From assembly GCA_947497495.1 (NCBI GenBank), contig CANMGT010000002.1, forward strand, positions 62,001 to 126,000: 64,000 nt of DNA. Direction: 5' to 3'. The position numbers were made by a program, and so were the translations under genes. This DNA is from an uncultured Lentibacter sp. Its GTDB lineage: Bacteria; Pseudomonadota; Alphaproteobacteria; Rhodobacterales; Rhodobacteraceae. The stretch's first letter is position 1; every line of letters starts with the position of its first letter. Below the pieces are notes generated by a model that was given only the letters and a program-made list of their open reading frames with translations, ran no database searches and had not been told where the DNA came from. Positions 37,297-46,034 of this stretch are shown piece after piece.

Positions 37297-37563
37297 AGGA
37301 GTCATTCGGAAGTTTCAGAGCCGACAGTGGTGTCAATTGCATCGAACAGCAGTTCGCAGCCCGATGAGGGCCTGCCTTGCGCGGGCGGGGCACGTCAAAG
37401 CGGGCCTTCATTGTGCGTCTATCAAGTGGCCGACTTGCGGACAAAGCCGCCATCGAGCGAAACGAGCAGAACAACCGCTAGGGAACGACGAAATTTGCTT
37501 TCGACTGCCTATTGGAGCGTGGCTTGGAGTTGGCCAACGGCAGTATGAGAATGACTTAGACAC

Positions 37564-38022
37564 TCATGTGACCACGGGAAAGACGTTGGTTTTTTTCACC
37601 ACCCCATAGACAAAGCTACTGTCGATCGACCCAATGCTGCCAATAGGATGTAATCGCTTGCGAACGAAGTTTTCGTAGTCGGCCAAGTCTGCGACGACGA
37701 CGCGTAGCAGGTAATCCGATGTCCCCGTCATTACGAAGCATTCGAGCACCTGATCTACACGGCTGATTTCTCGTTCGAACTGCTGCACCACGGTCTTTGT
37801 ATGTCCTGTCAGGCTGACGCGGACAAAGACAGTTACGGGCAGGCCATAAGCTTCTGCATCAATGCTGGCGCTATAGCCCTTGATGGCCCCGCTTTGCTCC
37901 AGCTGCTTGAGCCGACGCAGGCACGGAGAAGGAGACAGGTTTACCGCGGCGGCAAGGTCTTGGTTCGTCATCCGGCCATTGCGCTGAAGTTCGCGGATGA
38001 TTTGACGGTCTTTTGCATCCAT
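37564..38022 (-). CDS. mdeR: Lrp/AsnC family regulator of methionine breakdown
   Basis: 152 aa. N-terminal helix-turn-helix (DRQIIRELQRNGRM, TNQDLAAAVNLSPSPCLRRL) and a C-terminal RAM ligand-binding domain (VTVFVRVSLTGH, VLECFVMTGTSDYLLRVVVADL). ATG at 38022 is chosen because AAGGAA precedes it. It is divergent from methionine gamma-lyase, and a 17-bp perfect palindrome lies between them. The same order, Lrp-type regulator / gamma-lyase / E1-like enzyme, is known as mdeR-mdeA-mdeB in Pseudomonas putida, which is the basis for the symbol. Methionine as effector is inferred. Confidence 0.85.
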   Translation of the reverse strand: MDAKDRQIIRELQRNGRMTNQDLAAAVNLSPSPCLRRLKQLEQSGAIKGYSASIDAEAYGLPVTVFVRVSLTGHTKTVVQQFEREISRVDQVLECFVMTGTSDYLLRVVVADLADYENFVRKRLHPIGSIGSIDSSFVYGVVKKTNVFPVVT

Positions 38023-38033
38023 TTGGCAATTCC

Positions 38034-38050
38034 TTGGCATATTATGCCAA
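38034..38050. promoter_or_regulatory. Perfect palindrome, candidate MdeR operator
   Basis: TTGGCATA-T-TATGCCAA, with 8-bp arms and one central base. It lies 12 bp upstream of mdeR and 84 bp upstream of mdeA, and another TTGGCAA half-site (38024-38030) adjoins it. Position and symmetry suit an Lrp-family site controlling both genes. Confidence 0.6.
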
Positions 38051-38133
38051 TATCTTAGACTTTAACGTCATAATTCGCAATCCTGTCGCTGCCTGAACTT
38101 CATATCATGCCTTAACAAATGCAGGAGCTTGAT

Positions 38134-39339
38134 ATGCGCAATCGTCCCGAGAGTTTTTCAACCATCGCAATCCACCACGGTTATGATCCGATGGATCACG
38201 AGGGAGCGTTAACGCCGCCCTTGCATCTGACATCGACCTTTGCGTTTGAGACTGCGGAAGCAGGCGGCGAAATGTTTGAAGGAGAGCGTGCCGGGCACAT
38301 CTATTCGCGAATTTCCAACCCAACGAACGCCCTTTTGGAACAACGCATTGCAGCGCTTGAAGGCGCCGAGGCAGGACTTGCTCTGGCCTCCGGCATGGGC
38401 GCGATCACCGCTGCTATGTGGACGCTGCTGTCCCCCGGTGACGAGGTTATTCTGGATAGAACGCTCTATGGATGCACGTTTTCTTTCATGCAGCACGGGC
38501 TGGCCAAATTCGGCATTACCATAACCCATGTTGACCTGACCGAGCCCGCAAACCTTGAGGCTGCAATCAGTAAAAAGACAAAAGTTGTCTACTTTGAAAC
38601 CCCCGCCAACCCCAACATGCGGCTGGTCGATATTCAGGCCGTTTCCGACATCGCCCATGCCAGCGGTGCGTTAGTTGTTGTCGACAACACCTATGCAACC
38701 CCATATCTGACCCAGCCGATCAAACACGGCGCAGATATCGTGGTGCATTCGGCAACCAAATACCTGGGCGGCCACGGTGACGTGGTTGCTGGCCTTTTGG
38801 TCGGCTCCGAGGAGCTGGTCAGCGAGATCCGCCTTTATGGCATGAAAGATATGACAGGCGCGGTCATGGCGCCATTCAATGCCATGCTGATCCTGCGCGG
38901 GATAAAAACGCTTGAGCTGCGCATGGACCGTCATTGTTCCAGCGCCATGAGCGTTGCCGAGATGCTCACGCACTCTGATTCTGTGGTTGATGTATCCTAC
39001 CCTGGCTTGCCAAGTTTTGCGCAACGCGATTTGGCGCAGCGGCAGATGGCGCAATTTGGCGGTATGATCGCATTTGAACTCAAAGGCGGGATGCAGGCTG
39101 GGATTGAAACGATGAACCGGTTGAAGCTGATCACGCGGGCCGTATCCCTTGGAGATGCTGAGACTTTGGTCCAGCATCCTGCGAGCATGACACACTCGAC
39201 ATATACCCCTGAAGAACGCGCCGCACATGGCATCAGAGAGGGCTTGGTGCGGTTGTCGATCGGCCTTGAGGGGATTGACGATGTGCTTGACGATCTGGCG
39301 CAGGCCCTGCCGCGCTCCCCGATCCGTACCGCCGCATAA
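38134..39339 (+). CDS. mdeA: L-methionine gamma-lyase
   Basis: 401 aa, the usual size. PLP enzyme of the Cys/Met metabolism family that splits methionine into methanethiol, ammonia and 2-oxobutyrate. Motifs: [57 protein letters not shown] with Cys at the gamma-lyase-specific place, [14 protein letters not shown] and the PLP Lys in [16 protein letters not shown]. The YGCTF cysteine matches Cys116 of the Pseudomonas enzyme and separates it from cystathionine gamma-synthase. ATG at 38134 is preferred because GCAGGAG lies 6 nt upstream; a longer start at 38119 would put that site inside the gene. Confidence 0.93.
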   Translation: MRNRPESFSTIAIHHGYDPMDHEGALTPPLHLTSTFAFETAEAGGEMFEGERAGHIYSRISNPTNALLEQRIAALEGAEAGLALASGMGAITAAMWTLLSPGDEVILDRTLYGCTFSFMQHGLAKFGITITHVDLTEPANLEAAISKKTKVVYFETPANPNMRLVDIQAVSDIAHASGALVVVDNTYATPYLTQPIKHGADIVVHSATKYLGGHGDVVAGLLVGSEELVSEIRLYGMKDMTGAVMAPFNAMLILRGIKTLELRMDRHCSSAMSVAEMLTHSDSVVDVSYPGLPSFAQRDLAQRQMAQFGGMIAFELKGGMQAGIETMNRLKLITRAVSLGDAETLVQHPASMTHSTYTPEERAAHGIREGLVRLSIGLEGIDDVLDDLAQALPRSPIRTAA

Positions 39340-39360
39340 ATCCAACAGTAGGAGACCGCC

Positions 39361-41758
39361 ATGATCCGCTCACCCGAACACCTCAAGACCGTTGAACAGC
39401 GCCTTCTTTGGCTGTCCCACTGGATGATCCACAACGCGAACCATATCCGCCCGAAGGCAGACGGGATCAAAGTCGGCGGGCATCAGGCATCGTCTGCGTC
39501 GATGGTGTCGATCATGTCCGCGCTGTATTTTTCTGTGCTCAAACCCGAAGATCGGGTTGCCGTGAAACCCCACGCTTCACCGGTGTTCCATGCGATGCAA
39601 TACCTTATGGGCAACATGACCCGTGAGAAACTGGAGAACTTCCGTGGCTATGGCGGTGTGCAAAGCTACCCATCGCGCACCAAAGATATTGATGACGTGG
39701 ATTTTTCGACAGGCTCTGTCGGGCTTGGCGTCGCGATAACGTCGTTCGCCTCGCTGATCCAAGACTATGTGCAGGCCAAAAGCTGGGGCAAAGATATTCC
39801 GCTTGGCCGTGTGGTGTCGCTAATGGGGGATGCCGAGCTGGACGAGGGCAACATTTATGAATGCCTTCAGGAGGGTTGGAAGAACGACCTTCGCAACACG
39901 TGGTGGATCATCGATTACAATCGCCAATCTCTTGACGGAATTGTGCATGAAGGCCTGTTTGCGCGAACCGAGAAGATTTTCGACGCTTTTGGCTGGGATG
40001 TTGTGCGGATCAAATACGGCCAACAGCAACGCGCCGCCTTTGCCGAACCTGGAGGCGAGAAGCTTCGCGAATGGATCGATGCCTGCCCAAACCAGCTTTA
40101 TTCCGCGCTGACCTACATGGGCGGGGCTGTCTGGCGCGAACATCTGATGGATGACTTGGGCGATCAGGGCGATGTCACGTCCTTGCTTGAGTTGCGCACA
40201 GACAGCGAGTTAGCGGAACTGATGGAAAACCTCGGCGGCAACTGCGTGCAAACAATGGCCGAAACCTTTGCCGCAATCGATCATGACCGTCCTGTGTGCT
40301 TTCTCGCCTACACGATCAAAGGCTGGGGCACGCCCATTGCAGGGCACAAAGACAACCACGGCGGCCTTATGAACAAGTCCCAAATGGCAGAGTGGCAGGC
40401 GCATATGGGCGTCGCGGAAGGCCAAGAGTGGGAGCCGCTCGCCACAGTAGAGAACCCCGAAGCGTTCAAAGCTTTCCTGAACGAAACAGCATTCTTTGCC
40501 GAAGGCACGCGCAGGCTCACTGACGAGGTGATGGCTGTTCCGGCAATCGAAATGGCTAGTGATCGCGAAATTTCAACCCAAATGGGGTTTGGCAAAATTC
40601 TGGACACGTTGTCCAAGGGCGACAGTGATCTGGCCAACCGCATCGTGACGACCTCACCAGACGTGACAGGAACAACCAACCTTGGCCCATGGGTTAACCG
40701 ACGAAAGCTTTTCGCCCGTACCGAGCAGGCTGATACCTTCAATGATCACAACATACCCTCCACCGCCAAGTGGGAGTTCGCCCCTGAAGGCCAACATATC
40801 GAGCTTGGTATCGCAGAGATGAACTTGTTTCTGCTTCTGGGGGCCGCAGGCCTTTCACATTCGCTGTTTGGCAAACGCCTGTTGCCCATCGGCACAGTCT
40901 ATGACCCGTTCATCGCCCGCGGCTTGGACGCGCTGAACTACGCCTGTTATCAGGACGCCCGCTTCATGATCGTCGGCACGCCGTCAGGCGTGACTCTGGC
41001 CCCCGAAGGCGGCGCGCATCAATCCATCGGCACGCCGTTGATCGGGCATGTCTCAAGACGGCCTTGCATCGTTTGAGCCTGCCTTCGTGGATGAGCTGGC
41101 AGTCATCATGGGATGGGCGTTTGACTATATGCAGCGTGACGGCGAAGGCGACCCGGATGAGCGCACATGGCTGCGCGACGAAACCGGCGGTTCTGTCTAT
41201 TTGCGCCTGACGACAAACCCAATCGAACAACCTGGAAAACGTGTTGATGATGCTTTCCGCCAAGGGGCCATCGACGGTGCATACTGGCTGCGCAAGCCGG
41301 GGCCGAACTGCTCTGTGGTCGTTGCCTTTCAAGGCGCTGTCGCGCCCGAAGCCATAGCAGCGGCTGGGATGGTTGGTGAGAATCGACGCGACGTAGGCGT
41401 TCTGGCAGTTACTTCTGCAGACCGCCTGAACGCGGGTTGGAGTGCTGCTCAACGTGACCGCGCGCGCGGGAATACAAATGCCACCAGCCATATTGAAACT
41501 CTGCTCAGCGATCTGCCGAGCTCTTGCAGCATTGTCACGGTGATCGACGGGCACCCCGCGACCTTGTCTTGGCTCGGAGCTGTGGCAGGGCACAAAACCA
41601 TCCCGCACGGGGTGGAGCACTTTGGCCAAACCGGATCCATCATGGATCTCTACCGGCACTTCAGGCTTGACCGGCATTCGATCGTTCAGTCGATCAATGA
41701 GTTGACTGTTGGACGCCGGACCCAAGGAGCGGAGCTACATTCCCTGGTGCCCACCTAA
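39361..41758 (+). pseudogene. mdeB: Homodimeric 2-oxoacid dehydrogenase E1 (MdeB-like), interrupted by a frameshift
   Basis: Two frames together form one AceE/transketolase-type protein of about 798 aa. The first (from 39361) has GVQSYPSRTKDIDDVDFSTG, the TPP motif MGDAELDEGNIYECLQEG (about 156-173), LAYTIKGWGTPIAGH and LELGIAEMN-like IELGIAEMNLF. It leaves frame after GTPLIG at about 41046. The second frame continues MSQDGLASFEPAFVDELAVI, exactly what family members have next. One extra G in the GGG at 41044-41046 explains the break: ATC GGC ATG became ATC GGGC ATG. In P. putida MdeB acts on 2-oxobutyrate made by MdeA. Either a true inactivating mutation or a sequencing error. The two parts, if both made, would be 571 and 236 aa. 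Confidence 0.85.
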
Positions 41759-41930
41759 GGCTGCAGAAGCGGCCCTTTGCAGTCATCTGTGCAGTTTGCA
41801 GCATTCAACACGCATGGTCGCTGTCGGAAAACCGCCCAAACTTTGCATAGTCCGCTGCCTGCGCTTAGCTGCCGTTAGTGCAGGTCGTAGGGATCATCTG
41901 CTCTGCGCACTTGGCGAGGCAAGTCGCGAA
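41759..41930. other. 172-bp gap without a gene, downstream of mdeB
   Basis: No frame with protein-like character and no clear terminator. Several TGCAG-type short repeats occur. It forms the right flank of the mde genes. Confidence 0.4.
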
Positions 41931-42512
41931 TTAGCGCGCGTTTCTTGTGTGAAACGGCATTACGCTGATCATGCGAGAAGCACCCTGTGCCAACTCGCCG
42001 AGACGCCAGTCGCCGATCTGGGTGCGGATCAGGCGTAGGGTCGGGTGGCCGATGTGGGCTGTCATCCGGCGCACCTGGCGGTTTTTGCCCTCCGAGATAG
42101 TCAGCTCAAGCCAAGTGTCGGGGATCTCTTTGCGCACGCGGATGGGCGGATTGCGCGGCCAGAGCCAGGCTGGCTCGGGGACGATGCGCACGCGGGCGGG
42201 CTTTGTCGGCCCGTCCTTGAGCGTCACACCTCGCGCAAGCTCACTGAGCGCCTCGGGCGTCGGGCGGCCTTCAACTTGGGCGAGGTAGGTTTTCGCGGTC
42301 TTGAACTTCGGATCAGAGATTTGCGCCTGAAGTTTGCCGTTGTCTGTGAGCAAGAGCAGACCCTCGCTGTCACGGTCAAGCCGTCCGGCGGGGTAGAAGC
42401 CCTTGTCGGTGATGTAATTTGACAGCGTCTCGCGTTCGCTGCCTTCCATGCTCTTATCGGTGAACTGCGAGAGCACGCCGAAGGGCTTGTTAAAGAGGAT
42501 CAGCTGGGGCAT
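41931..42512 (-). CDS. rRNA large-subunit pseudouridine synthase, RluE-like
   Basis: 193 aa. RsuA-family catalytic domain without an S4 domain, as in RluE (23S rRNA U2457). The catalytic Asp is in [18 protein letters not shown]; other markers are [16 protein letters not shown] and [27 protein letters not shown] at 42512 is chosen because GGTGGAG lies just upstream; an upstream in-frame Met would run through the palindromic repeat. It lies behind trpE on the same strand, with a tandem palindrome in the gap. Confidence 0.9.
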   Translation of the reverse strand: MPQLILFNKPFGVLSQFTDKSMEGSERETLSNYITDKGFYPAGRLDRDSEGLLLLTDNGKLQAQISDPKFKTAKTYLAQVEGRPTPEALSELARGVTLKDGPTKPARVRIVPEPAWLWPRNPPIRVRKEIPDTWLELTISEGKNRQVRRMTAHIGHPTLRLIRTQIGDWRLGELAQGASRMISVMPFHTRNAR

Positions 42513-42538
42513 GGGCACTCCACCAGCATAGGGCGCTG

Positions 42539-42583
42539 CAAGAAAATTCGAATTTTCTTGGCAAATTTCTTGCAAGAAATTTG
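42539..42583. repeat. Tandem perfect palindromes, copy A
   Basis: Two 22-bp palindromes side by side: one with half-site CAAGAAAATTC (42539-42560), one with half-site CAAATTTCTTG (42562-42583). The element starts 4 bp after the trpE stop and ends 27 bp before the RluE-like start. The same unit occurs at 57777-57820. Confidence 0.9.
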
Positions 42584-42587
42584 GTGC

Positions 42588-44099
42588 CTAGCCATTGCCG
42601 TTGCCTGTGAAGCGGGCGGCGTCGGCGGCGGCGCGGCGGATGGCGTTGGATTTGTGGACGGTTTCTTCATATTCGGCGTCAGGGTCGCTGTCATAGACAA
42701 CGCCGCCACCCGCCTGAATATAGAGCGTCTCGTCTTTCACCACAGCCGTGCGCAGGGCGATGCAGACGTCCATGTCGCCCCCGGCCGAGAAATAGCCAAC
42801 GCCGCCGCCATAGACGCCGCGTTTTTCCGGCTCCAGCTCGTCAATGATCTCCATGGCGCGCACTTTGGGCGCTCCGGAGACAGTGCCTGCGGGCAGGCCC
42901 GACAGCAGCGCCGAGAGCGCGTCGTGCTCGTCAGACAGCTCGCCGACGACGTTGGAGACGATGTGCATTACATGGCTGTAACGTTCGATGATAAACTCTT
43001 CCGTCGGCCGCACCGTGCCGATCTTGGAGACTTTGCCGGTGTCGTTGCGCCCCAGATCAAGCAGCATCAGGTGCTCGGCGAGTTCCTTCTGGTCAGCCAG
43101 CAGATCGGCCTCAAGCGCGTTGTCTTCTTCGGGGGTTGCGCCGCGCGGCCGCGTGCCGGCGATGGGCCTGATTGTGACTTCCTTGCCAAACACTCGCACG
43201 AGAATTTCGGGGGAGGCTCCGACCACCTGAAATCCACCAAAATTGAAGTAAAACATAAACGGCGAAGGGTTGGTGCGGCGCAGCGAACGGTAAAGCGCAA
43301 ACGGCGGCTGGCGGAAGGGCTGCGCCCAGCGTTGGCTTGGCACCACTTGGAAGATGTCACCCTTGCGGATGTAGTCTTTCGCGGTTTCCACAGCGGCCTT
43401 ATAACCCTCGCGGGTGAAGTTTGACTTTGGCGCAGCGTCTTCCTGCGCTTCGCCCAGATCGCGGCTCGACTGGGGCAGGGCGCGCTCGAGGTCACGCACC
43501 GCATCCATCACGCGCTCACCGGCCTGCGCATAGGCGGCGCGGGCGGACTGGCCATCCGCCGCCCAAGCAGGCGCCACGACTGTCACCTCGCCTTTGACGC
43601 CATCCAGCACCGCCACAACAGTGGGCCGCAGCATCACAGCGTCGGGCAACTCAAGCGTGTCTTCGGGCACATTCGGCAGGTGCTCCACAAGGCGGATCAT
43701 GTCATAGCCGAGGTAGCCGAACAGGCCAGCCGAGGCGGCGGGCAGATCAGCGGGAATGTCTATCTTGCTTTCGGCGAGCAGGGCGCGCAGGCTTGTCAGC
43801 GGGTCGCCTTGCTGGAGTTCAAAGGCGTTTTCGTCAAAGCGCGCCTGACGGTTGAGGCGGCTCTTGGTGCCGTGACACTCCCAGATGAGATCTGGCTTCA
43901 TGCCGATGATCGAATAGCGGCCACGCACTTCGCCGCCTGTGACGGACTCAAGCATAAAGGCGTTCTTGGCCGCGCCGGTGAGTTTGAGCATCAGCGAGAC
44001 GGGCGTGTCCAGATCAGCGGCGAGGCGCGTGTAAACCAACTGGTTTTTGCCCGCTTTGAAGCCTGCTTCAAACTCTTGAAAGGATGGTGTCAGCTCCAT
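42588..44099 (-). CDS. trpE: Anthranilate synthase component I
   Basis: 503 aa. Converts chorismate and ammonia to anthranilate. The chorismate-binding C-terminal half shows GDIFQVVPSQRWAQPF, GASPEILVRV, IAGTRPRGATPEEDNAL, LDLGRNDTGKV, SGLPAGTVSGAPKVRAMEII and QAGGGVVYDSDPDAEYEET. The N-terminal half contains the tryptophan feedback region (residues about 20-60). It lies 23 bp behind the PpiD-like gene and about 7 kb from trpG-trpD-trpC. Confidence 0.97.
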   Translation of the reverse strand: MELTPSFQEFEAGFKAGKNQLVYTRLAADLDTPVSLMLKLTGAAKNAFMLESVTGGEVRGRYSIIGMKPDLIWECHGTKSRLNRQARFDENAFELQQGDPLTSLRALLAESKIDIPADLPAASAGLFGYLGYDMIRLVEHLPNVPEDTLELPDAVMLRPTVVAVLDGVKGEVTVVAPAWAADGQSARAAYAQAGERVMDAVRDLERALPQSSRDLGEAQEDAAPKSNFTREGYKAAVETAKDYIRKGDIFQVVPSQRWAQPFRQPPFALYRSLRRTNPSPFMFYFNFGGFQVVGASPEILVRVFGKEVTIRPIAGTRPRGATPEEDNALEADLLADQKELAEHLMLLDLGRNDTGKVSKIGTVRPTEEFIIERYSHVMHIVSNVVGELSDEHDALSALLSGLPAGTVSGAPKVRAMEIIDELEPEKRGVYGGGVGYFSAGGDMDVCIALRTAVVKDETLYIQAGGGVVYDSDPDAEYEETVHKSNAIRRAAADAARFTGNGNG

Positions 44100-44122
44100 G
44101 CGAGCCTCCCGTGATTGGGCCG

Positions 44123-45970
44123 TTACTGGAACTGCGCGTTGACAGCGTTGATCGCGTTTTCGTCAAGCGAAACGGGGATGCGTTGCTCAATGTCGGTGAC
44201 AAACATCTGGAACAGATCCTGACTGAGATCAGCCTTCAGCTGCTGTTCAAGCAAGAGGCGGGTTGTCGCCAAATCGCTGTCGCTGTCATCTGGTGGCAAG
44301 AGCGCTTGCAGGCGCACCAGAACGACTTTGCTGTCGCTGGCGACAACGCTCACATCTTCGGGCTTGTCCATGGCGAAAGCCTCAAGGATCAGCGCTGCGG
44401 GGGCCTTCTGGATGAAGGCCGAGCGCGTGACGCTGTCTTCAAGCTGTGGCGCAAGGCCGAGGCTTTCAAAGCTAACACCGGGCGTAAGCTGTGTGCGCAG
44501 CGCTTCGGCTTTGGCCGTCAGCGCCGTGGACAGCGCCGCATCGCGGGCGTCTTCTGCAACCGTGTCACGCACCTCGGCGAAGGGGCGCAGGCTGGCCTCT
44601 TCTTCGCCATCAAGGCGCAGGGCCAGCAGGCTGCCGTCTTCCAGCGTGATCAGCTCGGGAAAGTCTTCAAGCGTCGCAAGCTCGGCTGCGGCGCGAAAGC
44701 CCGCGTAGCCGGAGGGGCCTTCATCGGCGTTTGTGTGCCAGTCGAGAGTGCCAAGCTGCATGTCGGTTTCCGCGTCGATGTCTTCGAGCGTTGCGCCGCC
44801 TGCGAGCAAGTCTTCAATCGCCTCGATGCGCCCGTCGATGACACGGCGCACGCGGTCTTGGGCGAGTTCATCGCGCAGCTCGGCAGAGGCCTCTTCAAAC
44901 GAGGTCGCCTGCGCAGGAAGCACGCCGTTCACCCGAAACAGGGCTGAGCCGAGATCGGTTTTGAGGGGGCCGACTACATCGCCTGATTTGGCTGCAAAGA
45001 CTTCAGCGCCTGCATCACCCAGATCGGCCAGTGTCACGTCGCCCATGTCGACATCGCCAAGCTCGAGGCCGCGGTCCTGAACAAGGGCCTCAAACGTGGT
45101 GCCGCCCGCTTCGAGCGAGACGATCGCTGTCGTCGCGTCTTCCGCCGAGCCAAACACCAGCCGCTCGACGAGGCGGCGTTCGGGCGTGTTAAAGCTGTCG
45201 GCGCGCTCGTCATAGGCGGCGCGCAATGTGGCTTCGTCAACCTCGACCTCGTCGATGATCATCTCGGGTGTGAGCAACACATAGGTGATCTTTTTGATCG
45301 CAGGGCGCATGTAGCGCGCAGTGTTTTCGCTGTGGAACGTCTCCAGCGCGGCGTCACTCAGCTCGGGCAGGGGCGCGTCGAGCATGTCCTCTGTGACTTC
45401 AGCCCAAGCGAAGCTGCGCCGTGCGCCGATGAAATCCACGATGGTTTTGGTGTAGGTGTCAGAGACTTCAATGTCGCTGAACACGGCCTGCTCAAGAATG
45501 CCGCGGGCGGTTTCTTCGCGCAGGATCGCCTCATACTGGCTTTCGCTCAGCCCCTGTCGGTCAAGCATATCGGCATACATGGCGCGGTTGAATTTGCCGT
45601 CGACACCTGCAAAAGCGCGCGTTTCAAGGATGCGTTCGGCGAGAATGTCGTCGCCCACAGAGAGGCCCAACTCGCTTGTTTCGTGGTCAAGCGCGCGTGT
45701 CGCGATAAGCTGCGCGAGCGTCAGCCTGTCAAGCTGGCGGGCCTGCGCCTGTGCAAAGCTCAGCGGGCGGCCGTCTTGCGCGGTTTGGCTGCGCAGGGTC
45801 TGCTGGAGGGCGCGTTGGTAGCTGTCGATCGTGATCGACTTTGAGCCGACTTCCCCAACCGAGCGCAGCGAGCCACCAAGGTTGGTGATCCCGAAGCCGC
45901 CGAGCCCGAGGATCAGCATCCCCATCAGAATCCAGACAAGTGCTTTTGTTGTTTTTGAGCCGACAGCCAT
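44123..45970 (-). CDS. PpiD-like periplasmic foldase (SurA N-terminal domain, peptidyl-prolyl isomerase)
   Basis: 615 aa. A single N-terminal membrane helix (ALVWILMGMLILGLGGFGIT) anchors a periplasmic body. A SurA/PpiD-type N-terminal chaperone region follows (about 40-200: ITIDSYQRALQQTL, FNRAMYADMLDRQGLSESQY), then a parvulin-like segment at about 260-350 (RRLVERLVFGS, GDVVGPLKTDLGSALFRVNG) whose sequence is weakly conserved. Such proteins help outer-membrane proteins fold after leaving the Sec channel. Placed directly upstream of trpE, with 23 bp between. Confidence 0.87.
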   Translation of the reverse strand: MAVGSKTTKALVWILMGMLILGLGGFGITNLGGSLRSVGEVGSKSITIDSYQRALQQTLRSQTAQDGRPLSFAQAQARQLDRLTLAQLIATRALDHETSELGLSVGDDILAERILETRAFAGVDGKFNRAMYADMLDRQGLSESQYEAILREETARGILEQAVFSDIEVSDTYTKTIVDFIGARRSFAWAEVTEDMLDAPLPELSDAALETFHSENTARYMRPAIKKITYVLLTPEMIIDEVEVDEATLRAAYDERADSFNTPERRLVERLVFGSAEDATTAIVSLEAGGTTFEALVQDRGLELGDVDMGDVTLADLGDAGAEVFAAKSGDVVGPLKTDLGSALFRVNGVLPAQATSFEEASAELRDELAQDRVRRVIDGRIEAIEDLLAGGATLEDIDAETDMQLGTLDWHTNADEGPSGYAGFRAAAELATLEDFPELITLEDGSLLALRLDGEEEASLRPFAEVRDTVAEDARDAALSTALTAKAEALRTQLTPGVSFESLGLAPQLEDSVTRSAFIQKAPAALILEAFAMDKPEDVSVVASDSKVVLVRLQALLPPDDSDSDLATTRLLLEQQLKADLSQDLFQMFVTDIEQRIPVSLDENAINAVNAQFQ

Positions 45971-46034
45971 GAGGCCTCCCTAACGCAAATGAGTTGCTCG
46001 GTTTGTCTAAGGCTTCGGGCGGGCAGGGGCAAGA

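Larger units (their letters stand above)
37094..37563. other. 470-bp stretch without a recognisable gene
   Basis: Short frames here have no recognisable protein pattern. The left part holds a C9 tract inside an imperfect palindrome (37147-37200) and a 14-bp tandem duplication (37268-37296). The right part looks like decayed coding or mobile DNA, but I cannot name its source. It separates the conserved deacetylase gene from the mde genes. Confidence 0.5.

Noticed and set aside
37217..37474. Short frames in the 470-bp gap left of mdeR
   Set aside because: No start signals with spacing, no motif and odd composition; more likely decayed DNA.
41048..41758. Separate gene for the 236-codon frame after mdeB
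   Set aside because: Its sequence continues the E1 family directly after the point where the first frame breaks, so it is the second half of mdeB rather than an independent gene.
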